Origin: Fimbriimonadaceae bacterium
GTDB taxonomy: Bacteria; Armatimonadota; Fimbriimonadia; Fimbriimonadales; Fimbriimonadaceae
Direction: 5' to 3'
DNA length: 64,000 nucleotides
Assembly (NCBI GenBank): GCA_019638795.1
Contig: JAHBTB010000010.1
Span: 1 to 64,000, forward strand
Positions 40,525 through 49,692 of this stretch are shown here, piece by piece. The notes beneath the pieces were generated by a model. It was given only the letters and a program-made list of their open reading frames with translations, did no database searches and was not told the origin of the DNA. Every line of letters starts with the position of its first letter. The stretch's first letter is position 1. The translations under genes were made by a program, and so were the position numbers.

Positions 40525-41709
40525 CTAGGGGCTTTGCCTGATCTCTCGGACGGCCTGCGCCGCCGGCCCGGCGAAGGGACCCATCGGCCACCTCCGCACC
40601 ACCTCCTCATAGAGGCGCGCCGCGTCCTCAGACCGCCGCGACCGCCGTTGCTTGAGCTTGGCCAGGCGGAACGTGGCGACTTCCAGGTCGGCGTCGGTGG
40701 CGTGCCGCCACTGGCGGACGGCAAGGTAGACCGTCTCCAAATGGTTGCTCACGCCCTTGGCTTCCAGCGAGGCCGCGGCGCCCATGATCGGCCCGGCCGG
40801 GAGGACCACCGGGCTCGTGCAAAGGGCGGCAAGGGTCCCGGCCAAGGCTTCGGGGTCCTCTTCGTCGACCAACTCCGGCAAGAGGCCCAAGAAATGCGCC
40901 AAGCATTCCTTGGACACCTGGCGACGTTGCAGGCTCTGCCACATCCACGAATGAGCCAGGTATGTGTCGTGCGGCGATCCCTCCGCTAAGTCGCGAAGCT
41001 CCCACGGTGCCAAGAGCCTGATGTCCTTCGACTCCGCCCAAGTGCTCTTGGACGTGCTCGTCTGGGAACTGTCCCTGCGCTGGCGGAGGACGGCCACGGT
41101 CAAGAAGCCCACGACCGCGCCTCCCACATGGGCCCAGTGGGCGACGCCCCCGCTTGCCCCGCCCAACGACATGAGGCTGCCCAAGAGGAAGTCGACCCCC
41201 AGGTAGTAGAGACCCACCAACCACAGGGAGGCTTCGTAGATCCCGTACCACCACCAACTGAAGAAGTAGACGACGTCGATCTTCGCGTACGGAAACATCC
41301 AGAGGCCTGCACCAAGGACGCCCATGATCGCCCCGCTTGCCCCCAGGCTGGGAACGCTCCTCGCTCCCTCGCCCAACGCCCACTGGAACAGGTCTCCCGC
41401 GACCCCGGAGAGGAGGTAGACCGGCAGAAACCGATACCACTTCAGCCGTCCTTCGACGGCGAACCCGAACAAGTAGAGGAACCACATGTTCCCCGCCAAG
41501 TGGAAGAAGTCGGCGTGCAGGAACATCGAACTGAGAAAGGTGAGGGGGCTGGCGTTCTGGACGGTCAGTCCGCCTTCCCGCAGCGCGCTGTCCCGGATCT
41601 CCCCGCCTTCGCTGGTAGCCAGGAACATGACGACGTTGAGCCCGATGAGCGTGCACGTCGCCCACGGTATGGACTCGGGAGGGTTCTTCGACCGAATCGG
41701 CAGGATCAT
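40525..41709 (-). CDS. Rhomboid-family intramembrane serine protease
   Basis: 394 residues from the ATG at 41709 (MILPIRSKNPPES). Six membrane spans in the first 230 residues, with MFLHADFFHLAGNMWFLYLF, the catalytic Ser in GASGAIMG and His in HWAHVGGAVVG. The last 170 residues are a soluble helical region (LAHSWMWQSLQRRQ; RRSEDAARLYEEVVRR) with TPR-like character. It cleaves membrane proteins within the bilayer; the substrate is unknown. A start eight codons upstream is less likely. Confidence 0.88.
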   Translation of the reverse strand: MILPIRSKNPPESIPWATCTLIGLNVVMFLATSEGGEIRDSALREGGLTVQNASPLTFLSSMFLHADFFHLAGNMWFLYLFGFAVEGRLKWYRFLPVYLLSGVAGDLFQWALGEGARSVPSLGASGAIMGVLGAGLWMFPYAKIDVVYFFSWWWYGIYEASLWLVGLYYLGVDFLLGSLMSLGGASGGVAHWAHVGGAVVGFLTVAVLRQRRDSSQTSTSKSTWAESKDIRLLAPWELRDLAEGSPHDTYLAHSWMWQSLQRRQVSKECLAHFLGLLPELVDEEDPEALAGTLAALCTSPVVLPAGPIMGAAASLEAKGVSNHLETVYLAVRQWRHATDADLEVATFRLAKLKQRRSRRSEDAARLYEEVVRRWPMGPFAGPAAQAVREIRQSP

Positions 41710-41754
41710 CGCCGCATCTGCATGATGCGACAATGCGAAGCCTAAGGGCGACGG

Positions 41755-42288
41755 TCAGGCGGTCAAGTCAAGCGGTCCGGCGGGTGGGGCCGACACCAGA
41801 CCCGCCACCCGCTCCTGCCATTCGTGGAGAGATTCAACCCGGGCAGGGTTCAGGCCGCCTGAGGCCACTTGGTCGAGGAACCCCCGCAGCCCCGCCACCT
41901 GTTGCCGGACGTCCGCCAGCCAGGCGCGGCTCGCCGCGACCGGAGCGCCCCCTCCATAGACAAGGCGGGGACGGACGTCACCGGCCAAGGGCCGTTCCTC
42001 GCCGACACGCGTGTGCTCGACCAAGTCGGCCATGACCGCCGAGGCTCCCTCGAAAAGGCGCTGGTCAGCGACCGGAGGCCGGTGGTTCGCCCGGTTCGCC
42101 TCGACGCCTGCGGCCACCGACTTGAGCAGGTCCACCACTTGGCCCAAGACACCTTCGACGACCCGCGCGGTCGCGTCGACCGTCGCGGCCCTTCCTTCGG
42201 AGGGCGTCGGGTTCACAGGCACCGTCCGGCGAACGGCGGGGTCGTGACCGTTCGTCCGCTGGCCATAAAGCCCGGTGAGAATCTGCAT
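41755..42288 (-). CDS. Hypothetical protein, helical, Val/Ala-rich
   Basis: 177 residues: MQILTGLYGQRTNGHDPAVR, then TARVVEGVLGQVVDLLKSVA, LFEGASAVMADLVEHTR and WLADVRQQVAGLRGFLDQVA. There is no signal peptide and no membrane segment. Codon use and GC agree with the surrounding genes. No family is recognised. It lies between the rhomboid and GT39 genes on the same strand, with 130 bp to the latter. Confidence 0.5.
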   Translation of the reverse strand: MQILTGLYGQRTNGHDPAVRRTVPVNPTPSEGRAATVDATARVVEGVLGQVVDLLKSVAAGVEANRANHRPPVADQRLFEGASAVMADLVEHTRVGEERPLAGDVRPRLVYGGGAPVAASRAWLADVRQQVAGLRGFLDQVASGGLNPARVESLHEWQERVAGLVSAPPAGPLDLTA

Positions 42289-42423
42289 CGTGCCTCTAGG
42301 GTCAGACGTCGCCAGGTCCGCCGCGTTCCCCGCAAGGGGACGTGTCTTATGCGGTCCGGGCCTCAGGATGTCGTCAAACCTCCGTCCTGAAGGTGCGGCA
42401 CAAACCGTGCCAATTACCGGGGT

Positions 42424-43995
42424 TCAGCGGAAGAGCCGGGCCTGGGCCCAAAAATCGGGGACGCTCGACTTAAGGCCCCGGACGATATAGATCGGAGCGT
42501 GGGCCTCCTCGGTGACGGCAAGCCTCTCGTCCAACCGCCCGACCAAGGCGACCGATTTGAACTGGGCGAGGAGCGTTGGCGGCATGTCGCCGACCACGAC
42601 CGCTGTCTGGCCGTCCCAGTCCTTGGTCCCCCACATCCAATAGTTGTTGTGGCGACCGACCACCCGGTCACGGACGGAGCCCGTCGCGAACCTTTGCACG
42701 GCGGCGGCCTCGCCATAGTTCGCCGCGATGACGACGGCCCTTCGCCGGTCTGCCTCGGGCAGGCTGCCCCATGTGGCTTCGACGGCCCGGGCCATGTTCC
42801 GCCAGCCGAACATGTCCGCGAACCCATAGATGGGGCTCTGTCCGCTCTTCTCGCTCGCGGGGGTCGCGACCGGCTTCAGCGCGTAGACCTCGGCCAGCTT
42901 CTGCACGGGCAGCAGGGGCAGGGTGAGGACGGCCATCGCCGGCAATGTCGCCGCATAAGCCCCGCTATAGGCCTTGGCCAGGCCAGGGCGCTTGGCCAAC
43001 CAGCGTTCCACCGCGACCACCCCGGGGGCGAGGACAAAGACGTATGCCGGGGTGAGATAGTTTTCCCGGCTCCTCCCGTTCAGCAGAAGGACGGCCAAGA
43101 CGGTCAAGAACACCAGAGTCGTCCCCCGCCATTTGGGTTCGCGGAGCCCCACCACCGCCCCGACGACCCAGAACGGCACAGCGAGAGGGTTGAAGACAAA
43201 GACTTCCCGGGCCAGAAACATCCACGGTTCGATCGGGGTGAGCTTGGTGTCGTTGGCGTTCCGTGCGAACTCAAGGGTAGGGAACCCGTTCTGGACCTGC
43301 CAGATGATGAACGGGCTGGCGACAAGGAGCGCGGTGACGAGCGCAGCCCATGGCCACGGGGACCGCAGGTCCTTGCGCCGGTCTGTCGCGACCACCGCGA
43401 CGGCGAGGCCCGCCATCAACCACAGGACGCTTAATTTGTTGAGCAGTCCGAGCCCGAGCAGCCCGCCCAACAGCAACCAGAGGGCCGGCGAGGGCTTTTT
43501 CGTGAGCTTGGCAAAGACCAAGGCCGTCAGCGCCCACAGGAGGACGTCGACCCCGTTCATCGAATAGAGGTGCGTGACCACCAGGACGGTCGGGGCCGCG
43601 GCGACGGCGAGGCCCGCCATTCCCTGCGCCCACGCCTTGCCGCCGTGCTCACGGGCGACCAGGCCCGCCACCCAAACGGAAAGGAAGCCCGCCACCACCC
43701 CGATCGATCGGACGGCGACCAACGAGTCGCCGAAGAAGTCGGTCACAAGGCGGAGGAGCCCCACACACAGGGGGGGGTGGTCGACGTAACCCCACGCAAG
43801 GTGCTTGGCGCAAGCCAGGTAGTACAGCTCGTCGCGGAAGTAGCCGTACTGGCTGATGCAGACGATGTGCAGGACCGCGACGGCCACGGAGGCCAGTGCG
43901 AGAGGGAGGACGGCGACGGCCGGTTTGGCGACCGTGGCACGGGAGCCGGTCACCACCGCGCTCCGCGTGCGGTCTATCGTCTGCGACAGTCCCAT
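42424..43995 (-). CDS. GT39-type membrane glycosyltransferase (ArnT/PMT-like)
   Basis: 523 residues. The first luminal loop has YGYFRDELYYLACAKHLAWG then YVDHPPL, with the acidic DE pair and the DHPP motif of the PMT_2 family. About eleven membrane spans follow, then a soluble C-terminal domain (WRNMARAVEATWGSLPEADR). Such enzymes transfer a sugar from polyprenyl phosphate to lipid, glycan or protein on the outer face of the membrane. The acceptor is unknown. Confidence 0.85.
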   Translation of the reverse strand: MGLSQTIDRTRSAVVTGSRATVAKPAVAVLPLALASVAVAVLHIVCISQYGYFRDELYYLACAKHLAWGYVDHPPLCVGLLRLVTDFFGDSLVAVRSIGVVAGFLSVWVAGLVAREHGGKAWAQGMAGLAVAAAPTVLVVTHLYSMNGVDVLLWALTALVFAKLTKKPSPALWLLLGGLLGLGLLNKLSVLWLMAGLAVAVVATDRRKDLRSPWPWAALVTALLVASPFIIWQVQNGFPTLEFARNANDTKLTPIEPWMFLAREVFVFNPLAVPFWVVGAVVGLREPKWRGTTLVFLTVLAVLLLNGRSRENYLTPAYVFVLAPGVVAVERWLAKRPGLAKAYSGAYAATLPAMAVLTLPLLPVQKLAEVYALKPVATPASEKSGQSPIYGFADMFGWRNMARAVEATWGSLPEADRRRAVVIAANYGEAAAVQRFATGSVRDRVVGRHNNYWMWGTKDWDGQTAVVVGDMPPTLLAQFKSVALVGRLDERLAVTEEAHAPIYIVRGLKSSVPDFWAQARLFR

Positions 43996-44118
43996 GCCTT
44001 CCTTGCCTTCAAAACCGTAGACGTCCTAGCCGTGGGAAACGCGCCGGAACCCCGTCGGAAGGATCGCGTACAATGTGGTGGACGTCGTTTCCCCCGTGTC
44101 CAAACCCCCACGTCCAGC

Positions 44119-44931
44119 ATGAGCGTCTCGCCATCCCACGTCCGCGCGGCCTTTGTCTCTGATATCCATCTGGGCAGCCACGGTTGCAAGAGCGCGCGAG
44201 TCCAGGACTTTCTGCGCAGCTACAGCTACGAGCGGTTGTACCTCGTCGGTGACCTCATCGACGGCTGGGTGGGCAAACAGGACAAGAAGTGGAAGCAGGA
44301 GCACACTGACGTCATCCGCACCATCCTCGGGGCGGCCAAACGGGGCTGCCAGATCTTCTACACCCCGGGTAACCACGACGACTTTGTCCGTCGCTTGAAC
44401 GGGGGCGAACTCGGCAACGTGGTCATCGACCACTCGTTCATCCACACCACCGCCGACGGCAAGTCGTTCCTCGTCGTCCATGGCGACCTCTTCGACGCAA
44501 GTGTCACCAAGTACCGGCCCCTCGCCTACATCGGGGCCTACATGAACGAGTACCTGGCCGTCATCAACACCGCCGTCAACAAGAACCGCGAGGCTAAGGG
44601 CAAACGCCCTCTCGACATGGCCGCGTCGGTCAAGAAGGGTGTCAAGTCGTTCATCGCCAAGAAGTCCGACTACGAAGGCCAGATCATCGCGTTTGCCCGG
44701 GAAGGCGGGTTCGACGGGGTGATCTGCGGACATGTCCACCGGCCACGTATCTCGGTCGAGCCCGACGGGTTCGTCTATGTCAACACGGGCGACTGGGTCG
44801 AACACTCGACCGGAGTCGTCGAGCATGACGACGGCCGCCTGGAGTTAGTCTGGTGGACAGACCCCGACGAACAGGCTGACGAGGCTCTCGCCGCCCCGTT
44901 GTTCAAACGCTTCCGGACGGGGATCAAGTGA
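44119..44931 (+). CDS. LpxH-like calcineurin-type metallophosphoesterase
   Basis: 270 residues from the ATG at 44119. All five metal blocks are visible: FVSDIHLGS, VGDLIDGW, TPGNHDDFVRR, VVHGDLFD and GHVHRPRI. It resembles UDP-2,3-diacylglucosamine hydrolases and their paralogues in genomes without classical lipid A. It leads a three-gene run with a membrane protein and a GT28 lipid glycosyltransferase, so phospho-lipid or glycolipid metabolism is likely. Confidence 0.85.
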   Translation: MSVSPSHVRAAFVSDIHLGSHGCKSARVQDFLRSYSYERLYLVGDLIDGWVGKQDKKWKQEHTDVIRTILGAAKRGCQIFYTPGNHDDFVRRLNGGELGNVVIDHSFIHTTADGKSFLVVHGDLFDASVTKYRPLAYIGAYMNEYLAVINTAVNKNREAKGKRPLDMAASVKKGVKSFIAKKSDYEGQIIAFAREGGFDGVICGHVHRPRISVEPDGFVYVNTGDWVEHSTGVVEHDDGRLELVWWTDPDEQADEALAAPLFKRFRTGIK

Positions 44932-44935
44932 CGAA

Positions 44936-45784
44936 ATGGTGTGGCTTCGGATCCTCGAACTCTTGGGCATCCGGTTCGTCTACCGGCTGACCGGCGGGGA
45001 CATCTCGGGGCAACTCCTCCCCACCGCCTCGCGTGCGGCGGAGACGCCCGGCTGGAGCAAGTCCGACCTTGATGAACTCTTCGAAGGCGCCCGGTACTTT
45101 GGTATCGCCAATTTTGTCCGACTGATCTTGCACTTGCCCGTGTTGGTGTTCTTGGCCCAAAACCAGGCCCGGGGATTCCTCACCGTCTTCTCGGTGATCG
45201 TCGCGTTCCATGTCCTCTGCGTGGTGCTGGAGGTTTACAAGTCGGGAGTCGCCCGGCGGATCACCCCGGACGAGACCGCCGTCTCGCACTCCGAGCACTC
45301 CGTGCTGACCGTCGGCGAAGCCCTCCCCTGGGGCAACTGGTTCTGGAAGAACCGCAAGTGGGAGACCGAGACGCTCTACCACTGGCTCGGTATGGGCTGG
45401 TTCCAAGAGGTCGTGACGACGTACGTCGAGATCACCCGCCTCAAGCGGGTCGAGCGGAAATCCGGCGAAAAAGTCGAGTACCTGGGCAAGCAGTCACCTG
45501 CCGACCTCGCACGGTTTGAGGCCGGCACCCGCCTGGGTGAGCTCGCCCACTGGGTCTTTGCCGTCCTTGACCTCGGCCCTGTCGTGGTCTGCGCCCTGCA
45601 CTTCAAGACCGAATGGCCGTGGATGGTCTACCTTGGGTTCCTTCTCTGGGGCGACAGTTGGCTGGCCCTGCTACAACGGTTCCACCGGCTACGCGTCACC
45701 GGTCTCCTTGAACGCTACCGGGCAAGGGAACAACGAAAGCTGCAAAAAAAAACTGAGCGGACCGGAGCGGCCAGCCTGAGATGA
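44936..45784 (+). CDS. Membrane protein of unknown function
   Basis: 282 residues with about four hydrophobic stretches (FGIANFVRLILHLPVLVFLA; FLTVFSVIVAFHVLCVVLEV; WVFAVLDLGPVVVCALHF; WMVYLGFLLWGDSWLALLQR). Conserved-looking features are ALPWGNWFWKNRKWETETLY and a basic end. A run of nine A (45744-45752) near the end could be slippery. It starts four bases after the phosphoesterase stop and overlaps the GT28 gene. No family is recognised. Confidence 0.65.
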   Translation: MVWLRILELLGIRFVYRLTGGDISGQLLPTASRAAETPGWSKSDLDELFEGARYFGIANFVRLILHLPVLVFLAQNQARGFLTVFSVIVAFHVLCVVLEVYKSGVARRITPDETAVSHSEHSVLTVGEALPWGNWFWKNRKWETETLYHWLGMGWFQEVVTTYVEITRLKRVERKSGEKVEYLGKQSPADLARFEAGTRLGELAHWVFAVLDLGPVVVCALHFKTEWPWMVYLGFLLWGDSWLALLQRFHRLRVTGLLERYRAREQRKLQKKTERTGAASLR

Positions 45785-46863
45785 TGGCCCCCCGCCTCCT
45801 GGTGCTGTCCGCTTCGACGGGAAACGGCCATCTCAGCGCGGCAGACGCGATCGTTGCCGAAGCTCGGGGCCGAGGTCTCCACGCCGACCATGTCGACACC
45901 CTCGATTTCACGCCGAAGGGCTTCCAATCGTGGTACCGGGGAGGCTATGAGACCCTGGTGCGCCGCCGGCCAGAGGCGTGGGGCCACCTCTACCGGACCT
46001 CCGACCGACCCCTGTTCAACTACTGGTTCCAAACCCGACTGGACTCGACGATGTGCCGCGGCCTGAGGAGGCTGTTGACCGACCAGGCGCCGGACTGGGT
46101 GGTCTGCACCCACTCTCTACCCCAGCCCACCCTGGCCACCCTGCGCCGGCAGTTCCGCTACCGCACCGCCGTCGTCGTCACCGACCTCTACCCCCACCGG
46201 ATGTGGCTCCGGGGCCGCCCCGACTGGTACTTCGTCCCCCAGGAATGGACCCGCGATATCCTGGAGCGCCGTGCCCCATGGTCCAAGGGGAAGGTCACCG
46301 TGTCCGGCATGCCGGTGTCCAAGCTGTTCAGACGCACCAAGGCCGCGCCGGAGGCACCGGTCACCGTCCTCATGACAAGCGGCGGTATCGGCGGCGGGCC
46401 ACTCCTAGCGGCCACCCAGGCGGTGGCCCAGACCGGCGTCCGGCTCCTTGTCGTCACCGGCCGCAACGAGGCGCTCCGGCAGGCGGCGAGTGCCGCATTT
46501 GCCGCTGACCCCCATGTCGAGGTCTTCGGACACGTCGACCAGGCCGCGATGGCGGGGCTGATGGAGCAAAGCCACTTGATCGTCGCCAAACCGGGGGGCC
46601 TGACGACCTTTGAGAGCCTGGCGATGGAGCTCCCGTTCGTCGTCTACCGGCCGTTCCTTATCCCGGGCCAAGAAGAGGGCAACGCTGATTTCCTCGTGAA
46701 GTCGGGCGCCGGCGTCATCGTCGACGACCCGGACGGACTCGGCAAGGCGGTCGCGGGCCTTGTCTCGGACCCTGGCCGACGTCTGCGCATGGCGGCACAG
46801 TCGAAGGCCCAGGCCATGCCCGACGCGACGGCGAAGATCGTCGACGGACTTGTCAGCCTCTAG
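45781..46863 (+). CDS. GT28-type lipid glycosyltransferase (MGDG synthase/UgtP-like)
   Basis: 360 residues: LLVLSASTGNGHLSAADAIV at the start, TAVVVTDLYPHRMWLRGRPD, then the donor site MTSGGIGGGPLLAAT and KPGGLTTFESLAMELPFVVY. This is the MurG/MGDG-synthase pattern for adding a hexose to a lipid acceptor. It overlaps the upstream membrane protein (ATGA) and the last base pairs of the convergent gene 46860-47606. Confidence 0.85.
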   Translation: MMAPRLLVLSASTGNGHLSAADAIVAEARGRGLHADHVDTLDFTPKGFQSWYRGGYETLVRRRPEAWGHLYRTSDRPLFNYWFQTRLDSTMCRGLRRLLTDQAPDWVVCTHSLPQPTLATLRRQFRYRTAVVVTDLYPHRMWLRGRPDWYFVPQEWTRDILERRAPWSKGKVTVSGMPVSKLFRRTKAAPEAPVTVLMTSGGIGGGPLLAATQAVAQTGVRLLVVTGRNEALRQAASAAFAADPHVEVFGHVDQAAMAGLMEQSHLIVAKPGGLTTFESLAMELPFVVYRPFLIPGQEEGNADFLVKSGAGVIVDDPDGLGKAVAGLVSDPGRRLRMAAQSKAQAMPDATAKIVDGLVSL

Positions 46864-47606
46864 CCGCGCCCGCCGCCCGTCTGGTGGGCGACGCAGATGG
46901 CCCGGTACCGCTCCGCGATTTCCGGCGCGTACTTCTCAAAGAAGTCACTCATGTTCCGTACAAACGGCGCGCTGATCATGAGGAACTCGACCACGGTCAT
47001 GATCACGGGGAACGGCACCTTCTGGGCGATCTTGTGGCTGAAACTGTCCACTGCCCAGATCACAATCGGCTGGGTGACGGTGAGAAGGAAGTAGAAGAAC
47101 AGGGCGTAGCGGAACGACGCCTTATGCACGGGCCACAGGTCACGCTCCATGGCCATGAACCGCGTCCCGAAGTTGCCCGGTAGCCAAGCGTACAGCTTAC
47201 GGTTCTCGTAGGCCCATACCGCCTGGTAGGCGACCGCGGTTGTGATGTAGCACACGACCGGCATGAGGAGCGCCATGTAAGGTAGGCCGCTCGCAATCTG
47301 GATCAGAGACGTCAGGCCGATGCCGACGAGGTTCGACGGCCCGCTCAGATAGAAGGTGCCGAGCAAGCGTCCGCGAAAGAGGTCCTCTAGGTCGCTGTGG
47401 TCGCCCTCGTGCAACAACCGCTGGCGGTTGGCCATCGCCAGCTTGAAGGCGCCCATGTCCTCCTTCATCTGGCGGACGTGATAGGCAGGGTTGAGCATCT
47501 CCCCAAGGCGGCGAAGGGATTTCATCGCGGCACCCTCCCGATTGACGGGGGTCACATCCGCATTTGTCGCCGCGTCTTGCTCCATGAACGCCTTGCCCTC
47601 CACCAC
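46860..47606 (-). CDS. Membrane protein of unknown function
   Basis: 248 residues; the true start may be MEQDAATN at 47585. Hydrophobic segments are near IGLTSLIQIASGLPYMALLM, VCYITTAVAYQAVWAY, FRYALFFYFLLTVTQPIVIW and FPVIMTVVEFLMISAPFV. The N-terminal 80 residues are soluble and helical (YHVRQMKEDMGAFKLAMANR). No motif points to an activity. Divergent by 113 bp from the E1-alpha gene. Confidence 0.6.
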   Translation of the reverse strand: MVEGKAFMEQDAATNADVTPVNREGAAMKSLRRLGEMLNPAYHVRQMKEDMGAFKLAMANRQRLLHEGDHSDLEDLFRGRLLGTFYLSGPSNLVGIGLTSLIQIASGLPYMALLMPVVCYITTAVAYQAVWAYENRKLYAWLPGNFGTRFMAMERDLWPVHKASFRYALFFYFLLTVTQPIVIWAVDSFSHKIAQKVPFPVIMTVVEFLMISAPFVRNMSDFFEKYAPEIAERYRAICVAHQTGGGRG

Positions 47607-47719
47607 GTGTCGACAGCCCGTGTCTTATTGTCGGCGAGGGGCCATCTTACCTCTCCTCCTGACTACGCCTGTCCCGCCGCGAGGCTTCAGGCGACCCCGG
47701 CCAAGGGTATTGTTACCCA

Positions 47720-48706
47720 GTGCCACCCGCCAAAAAACCGCGCGCAAACCTGACGCGCGACGACCTGCTGGGGCTGTTCGGACAGATCGCCTTGATGGTG
47801 CGGTTTGAGGAGCGCCTCCTCGCCGAATCCCAGGCCGGGAACCTCCGGGGCTCCCTTCACTTGGCCCGGGGACAAGAAGCCCTGCCCGCGGGGGCGTGCA
47901 AGGCCTTGCGTCAGACCGACTACCTGACGATGACTTATCGGGGCCACGGCTATGCCCTGGCCAAGGGCGTCGATTTGAACCGCGTCGCCGCCGAAATCCT
48001 CGGCCGACGCGACGGGCTCTGCGGCGGACAAGGCGGCAAAATGCACCTCTTTGACCCGAGCCACGGCCTCCTCGGCGCCAATGGGATCGTCGCCGGTGGG
48101 ATCCCTACCGCTGTCGGCGCGGCGTGGTCGTCGGCACACCAAGGTCTCGGCAACGTCGCGTTGACCGTCTTCGGTGACGGGGCCGTCAACCAAGGCGTGG
48201 CGATGGAGTGCTTCAACCTTGCCGCCGTCATGAAGCTGCCCGTCATCTTCCTGTGCGAGAACAACCTCTATGCGGAGATGACGCCCCTCAGCCGGAGCAC
48301 GGCCGAAGAGGACCTTGCCAAGCGGTTCGCGTCCTTTGGCATGCGCACCGCGACCTTCGACGGCAACGACGTCCTTGAGGTCTATGACCAAGTCGCCCAG
48401 GCCGCCGCGGGTTGCCGTGCGGGCGACGGGCCGTACTTCTTGCAGGCGATGACCTACCGGACCTGCGGCCACTACCAACTCGACCCTGGCGTCGGCTACC
48501 GGACCAAGGAGGAGGTCGCGAAGTGGGAGGCGGCTTCACCCACCAAGCGCTTCGGCGACTGGCTTGTCCAGGAGAAACTCACCGACAAGAAAGGGCTCGC
48601 CCAGCTCGACGCCCAAGCAAAGGCGACGGTTGACTCCGCGTTTGAGTTTGCCCTGGCGTCGCCAGAACCCGCCGTCGACCGGATCCTCGCGGGGGTGTTC
48701 GTATGA
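47720..48706 (+). CDS. Thiamine-diphosphate-dependent 2-oxoacid dehydrogenase E1, alpha subunit
   Basis: 328 residues from a GTG. FEERLLAESQAGNLRGSLHL, TYRGHGYALAKGVD and the ThDP motif GDGAVNQGVAMECFNLAAVM ending in CENN are those of PdhA/AcoA. It forms a heterotetramer with the beta subunit encoded next. No E2 or E3 gene is present. The following SDR, VOC and Gfo/Idh genes suggest a dedicated catabolic substrate rather than house-keeping pyruvate. Confidence 0.85.
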   Translation: MPPAKKPRANLTRDDLLGLFGQIALMVRFEERLLAESQAGNLRGSLHLARGQEALPAGACKALRQTDYLTMTYRGHGYALAKGVDLNRVAAEILGRRDGLCGGQGGKMHLFDPSHGLLGANGIVAGGIPTAVGAAWSSAHQGLGNVALTVFGDGAVNQGVAMECFNLAAVMKLPVIFLCENNLYAEMTPLSRSTAEEDLAKRFASFGMRTATFDGNDVLEVYDQVAQAAAGCRAGDGPYFLQAMTYRTCGHYQLDPGVGYRTKEEVAKWEAASPTKRFGDWLVQEKLTDKKGLAQLDAQAKATVDSAFEFALASPEPAVDRILAGVFV

Positions 48707-49692
48707 GCGTCGCCGGTGCCGTGGAGACGATGACCTACAGCCAGGCTGTCAGAGCCGCGGTCGCAGTCGAGATGCGGCGTGACCCCCGGGTCGTCCTCCT
48801 GGGAGAAGACGTCGCCCACCACGGCGGCATGTTCCAGGTCACGAAGGGGCTGATCGACGAGTTTGGCGCGCAGCGCGTCCTCGACACGCCGATCTCGGAG
48901 GCCGGGTTCATCGGCATGGCACTTGGCGCCGCGATGACCGGCCTGCGTCCGGTGGTCGAACTGATGTTCTTCGACTTTTCCCTGGTCGCGATGGACCAGC
49001 TGGTCAACCAACTCGCCAAGACCACGGCGATGTCGGGTGGCCTGCCCGTGCCGCTCGTCATCCGGACGCAAGGGGGCGGCTACAAAGGCGCTGCGGCCCA
49101 ACACTCCCAGATGCTGGAGGCGTTGTTCCTCCACATTCCCGGGCTGAAAGTCGTCACCCCCGGCACTCCGGCAGACGCCCATGGACTCCTTCTCGCCGCC
49201 ATCCGTGACGACAACCCCGTCCTCTTCATCGAGCACAAGCAACTGTACGGGACGTCGGGGCCGGTGGCGGTGGGGGCCGAGCAGCCCCTAGGTCAGTGCC
49301 GGGTCGTCCGCGAAGGACGCGACGTCACCATCGTCAGCTATTCGTACACCGTCCATCTGGCTCTCCAAGCCGCCGAGTCCCTCGCCGCCGACGGCGTCGA
49401 GGCCGAGGTCGTCGACGTGCGGACCCTCAATCCCCTCGACTTGGAGACCGTGGGGGCGAGCCTTCGCCGGACCCACCACCTTGTCGTGACCCACGAGGCC
49501 CACGCCCGGTGCGGATTTGGCGCCGACCTGGCCGCCCAGGTGCAAGAGAAGTGGTTCGACGAACTCGACGCCCCCGTCCTGCGCCTGTGCGCCGCCGATG
49601 TGCCCGTCCCGTTCGCCAAGAACCTTGAGGACGCTGTGCTGCCTTCGGCCGACAAGATCAAGGCCCGCGTCTTGGAGTGCCTCGGAAGATGA
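48703..49692 (+). CDS. Thiamine-diphosphate-dependent 2-oxoacid dehydrogenase E1, beta subunit
   Basis: 329 residues; the ATG overlaps the alpha stop. TMTYSQAVRAAVAVEMRRD, VVLLGEDVAHHGGMFQVTKG, DTPISEAGFIGMALGAAMTG and RTQGGGYKGAAAQHSQMLEA are the PdhB/AcoB blocks. The C-terminal transketolase-like domain has VEAEVVDVRTLNPLD. The alpha-beta pair needs an E2 lipoyl partner from elsewhere unless it acts alone as a decarboxylase or ligase. Confidence 0.88.
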   Translation: MSVAGAVETMTYSQAVRAAVAVEMRRDPRVVLLGEDVAHHGGMFQVTKGLIDEFGAQRVLDTPISEAGFIGMALGAAMTGLRPVVELMFFDFSLVAMDQLVNQLAKTTAMSGGLPVPLVIRTQGGGYKGAAAQHSQMLEALFLHIPGLKVVTPGTPADAHGLLLAAIRDDNPVLFIEHKQLYGTSGPVAVGAEQPLGQCRVVREGRDVTIVSYSYTVHLALQAAESLAADGVEAEVVDVRTLNPLDLETVGASLRRTHHLVVTHEAHARCGFGADLAAQVQEKWFDELDAPVLRLCAADVPVPFAKNLEDAVLPSADKIKARVLECLGR

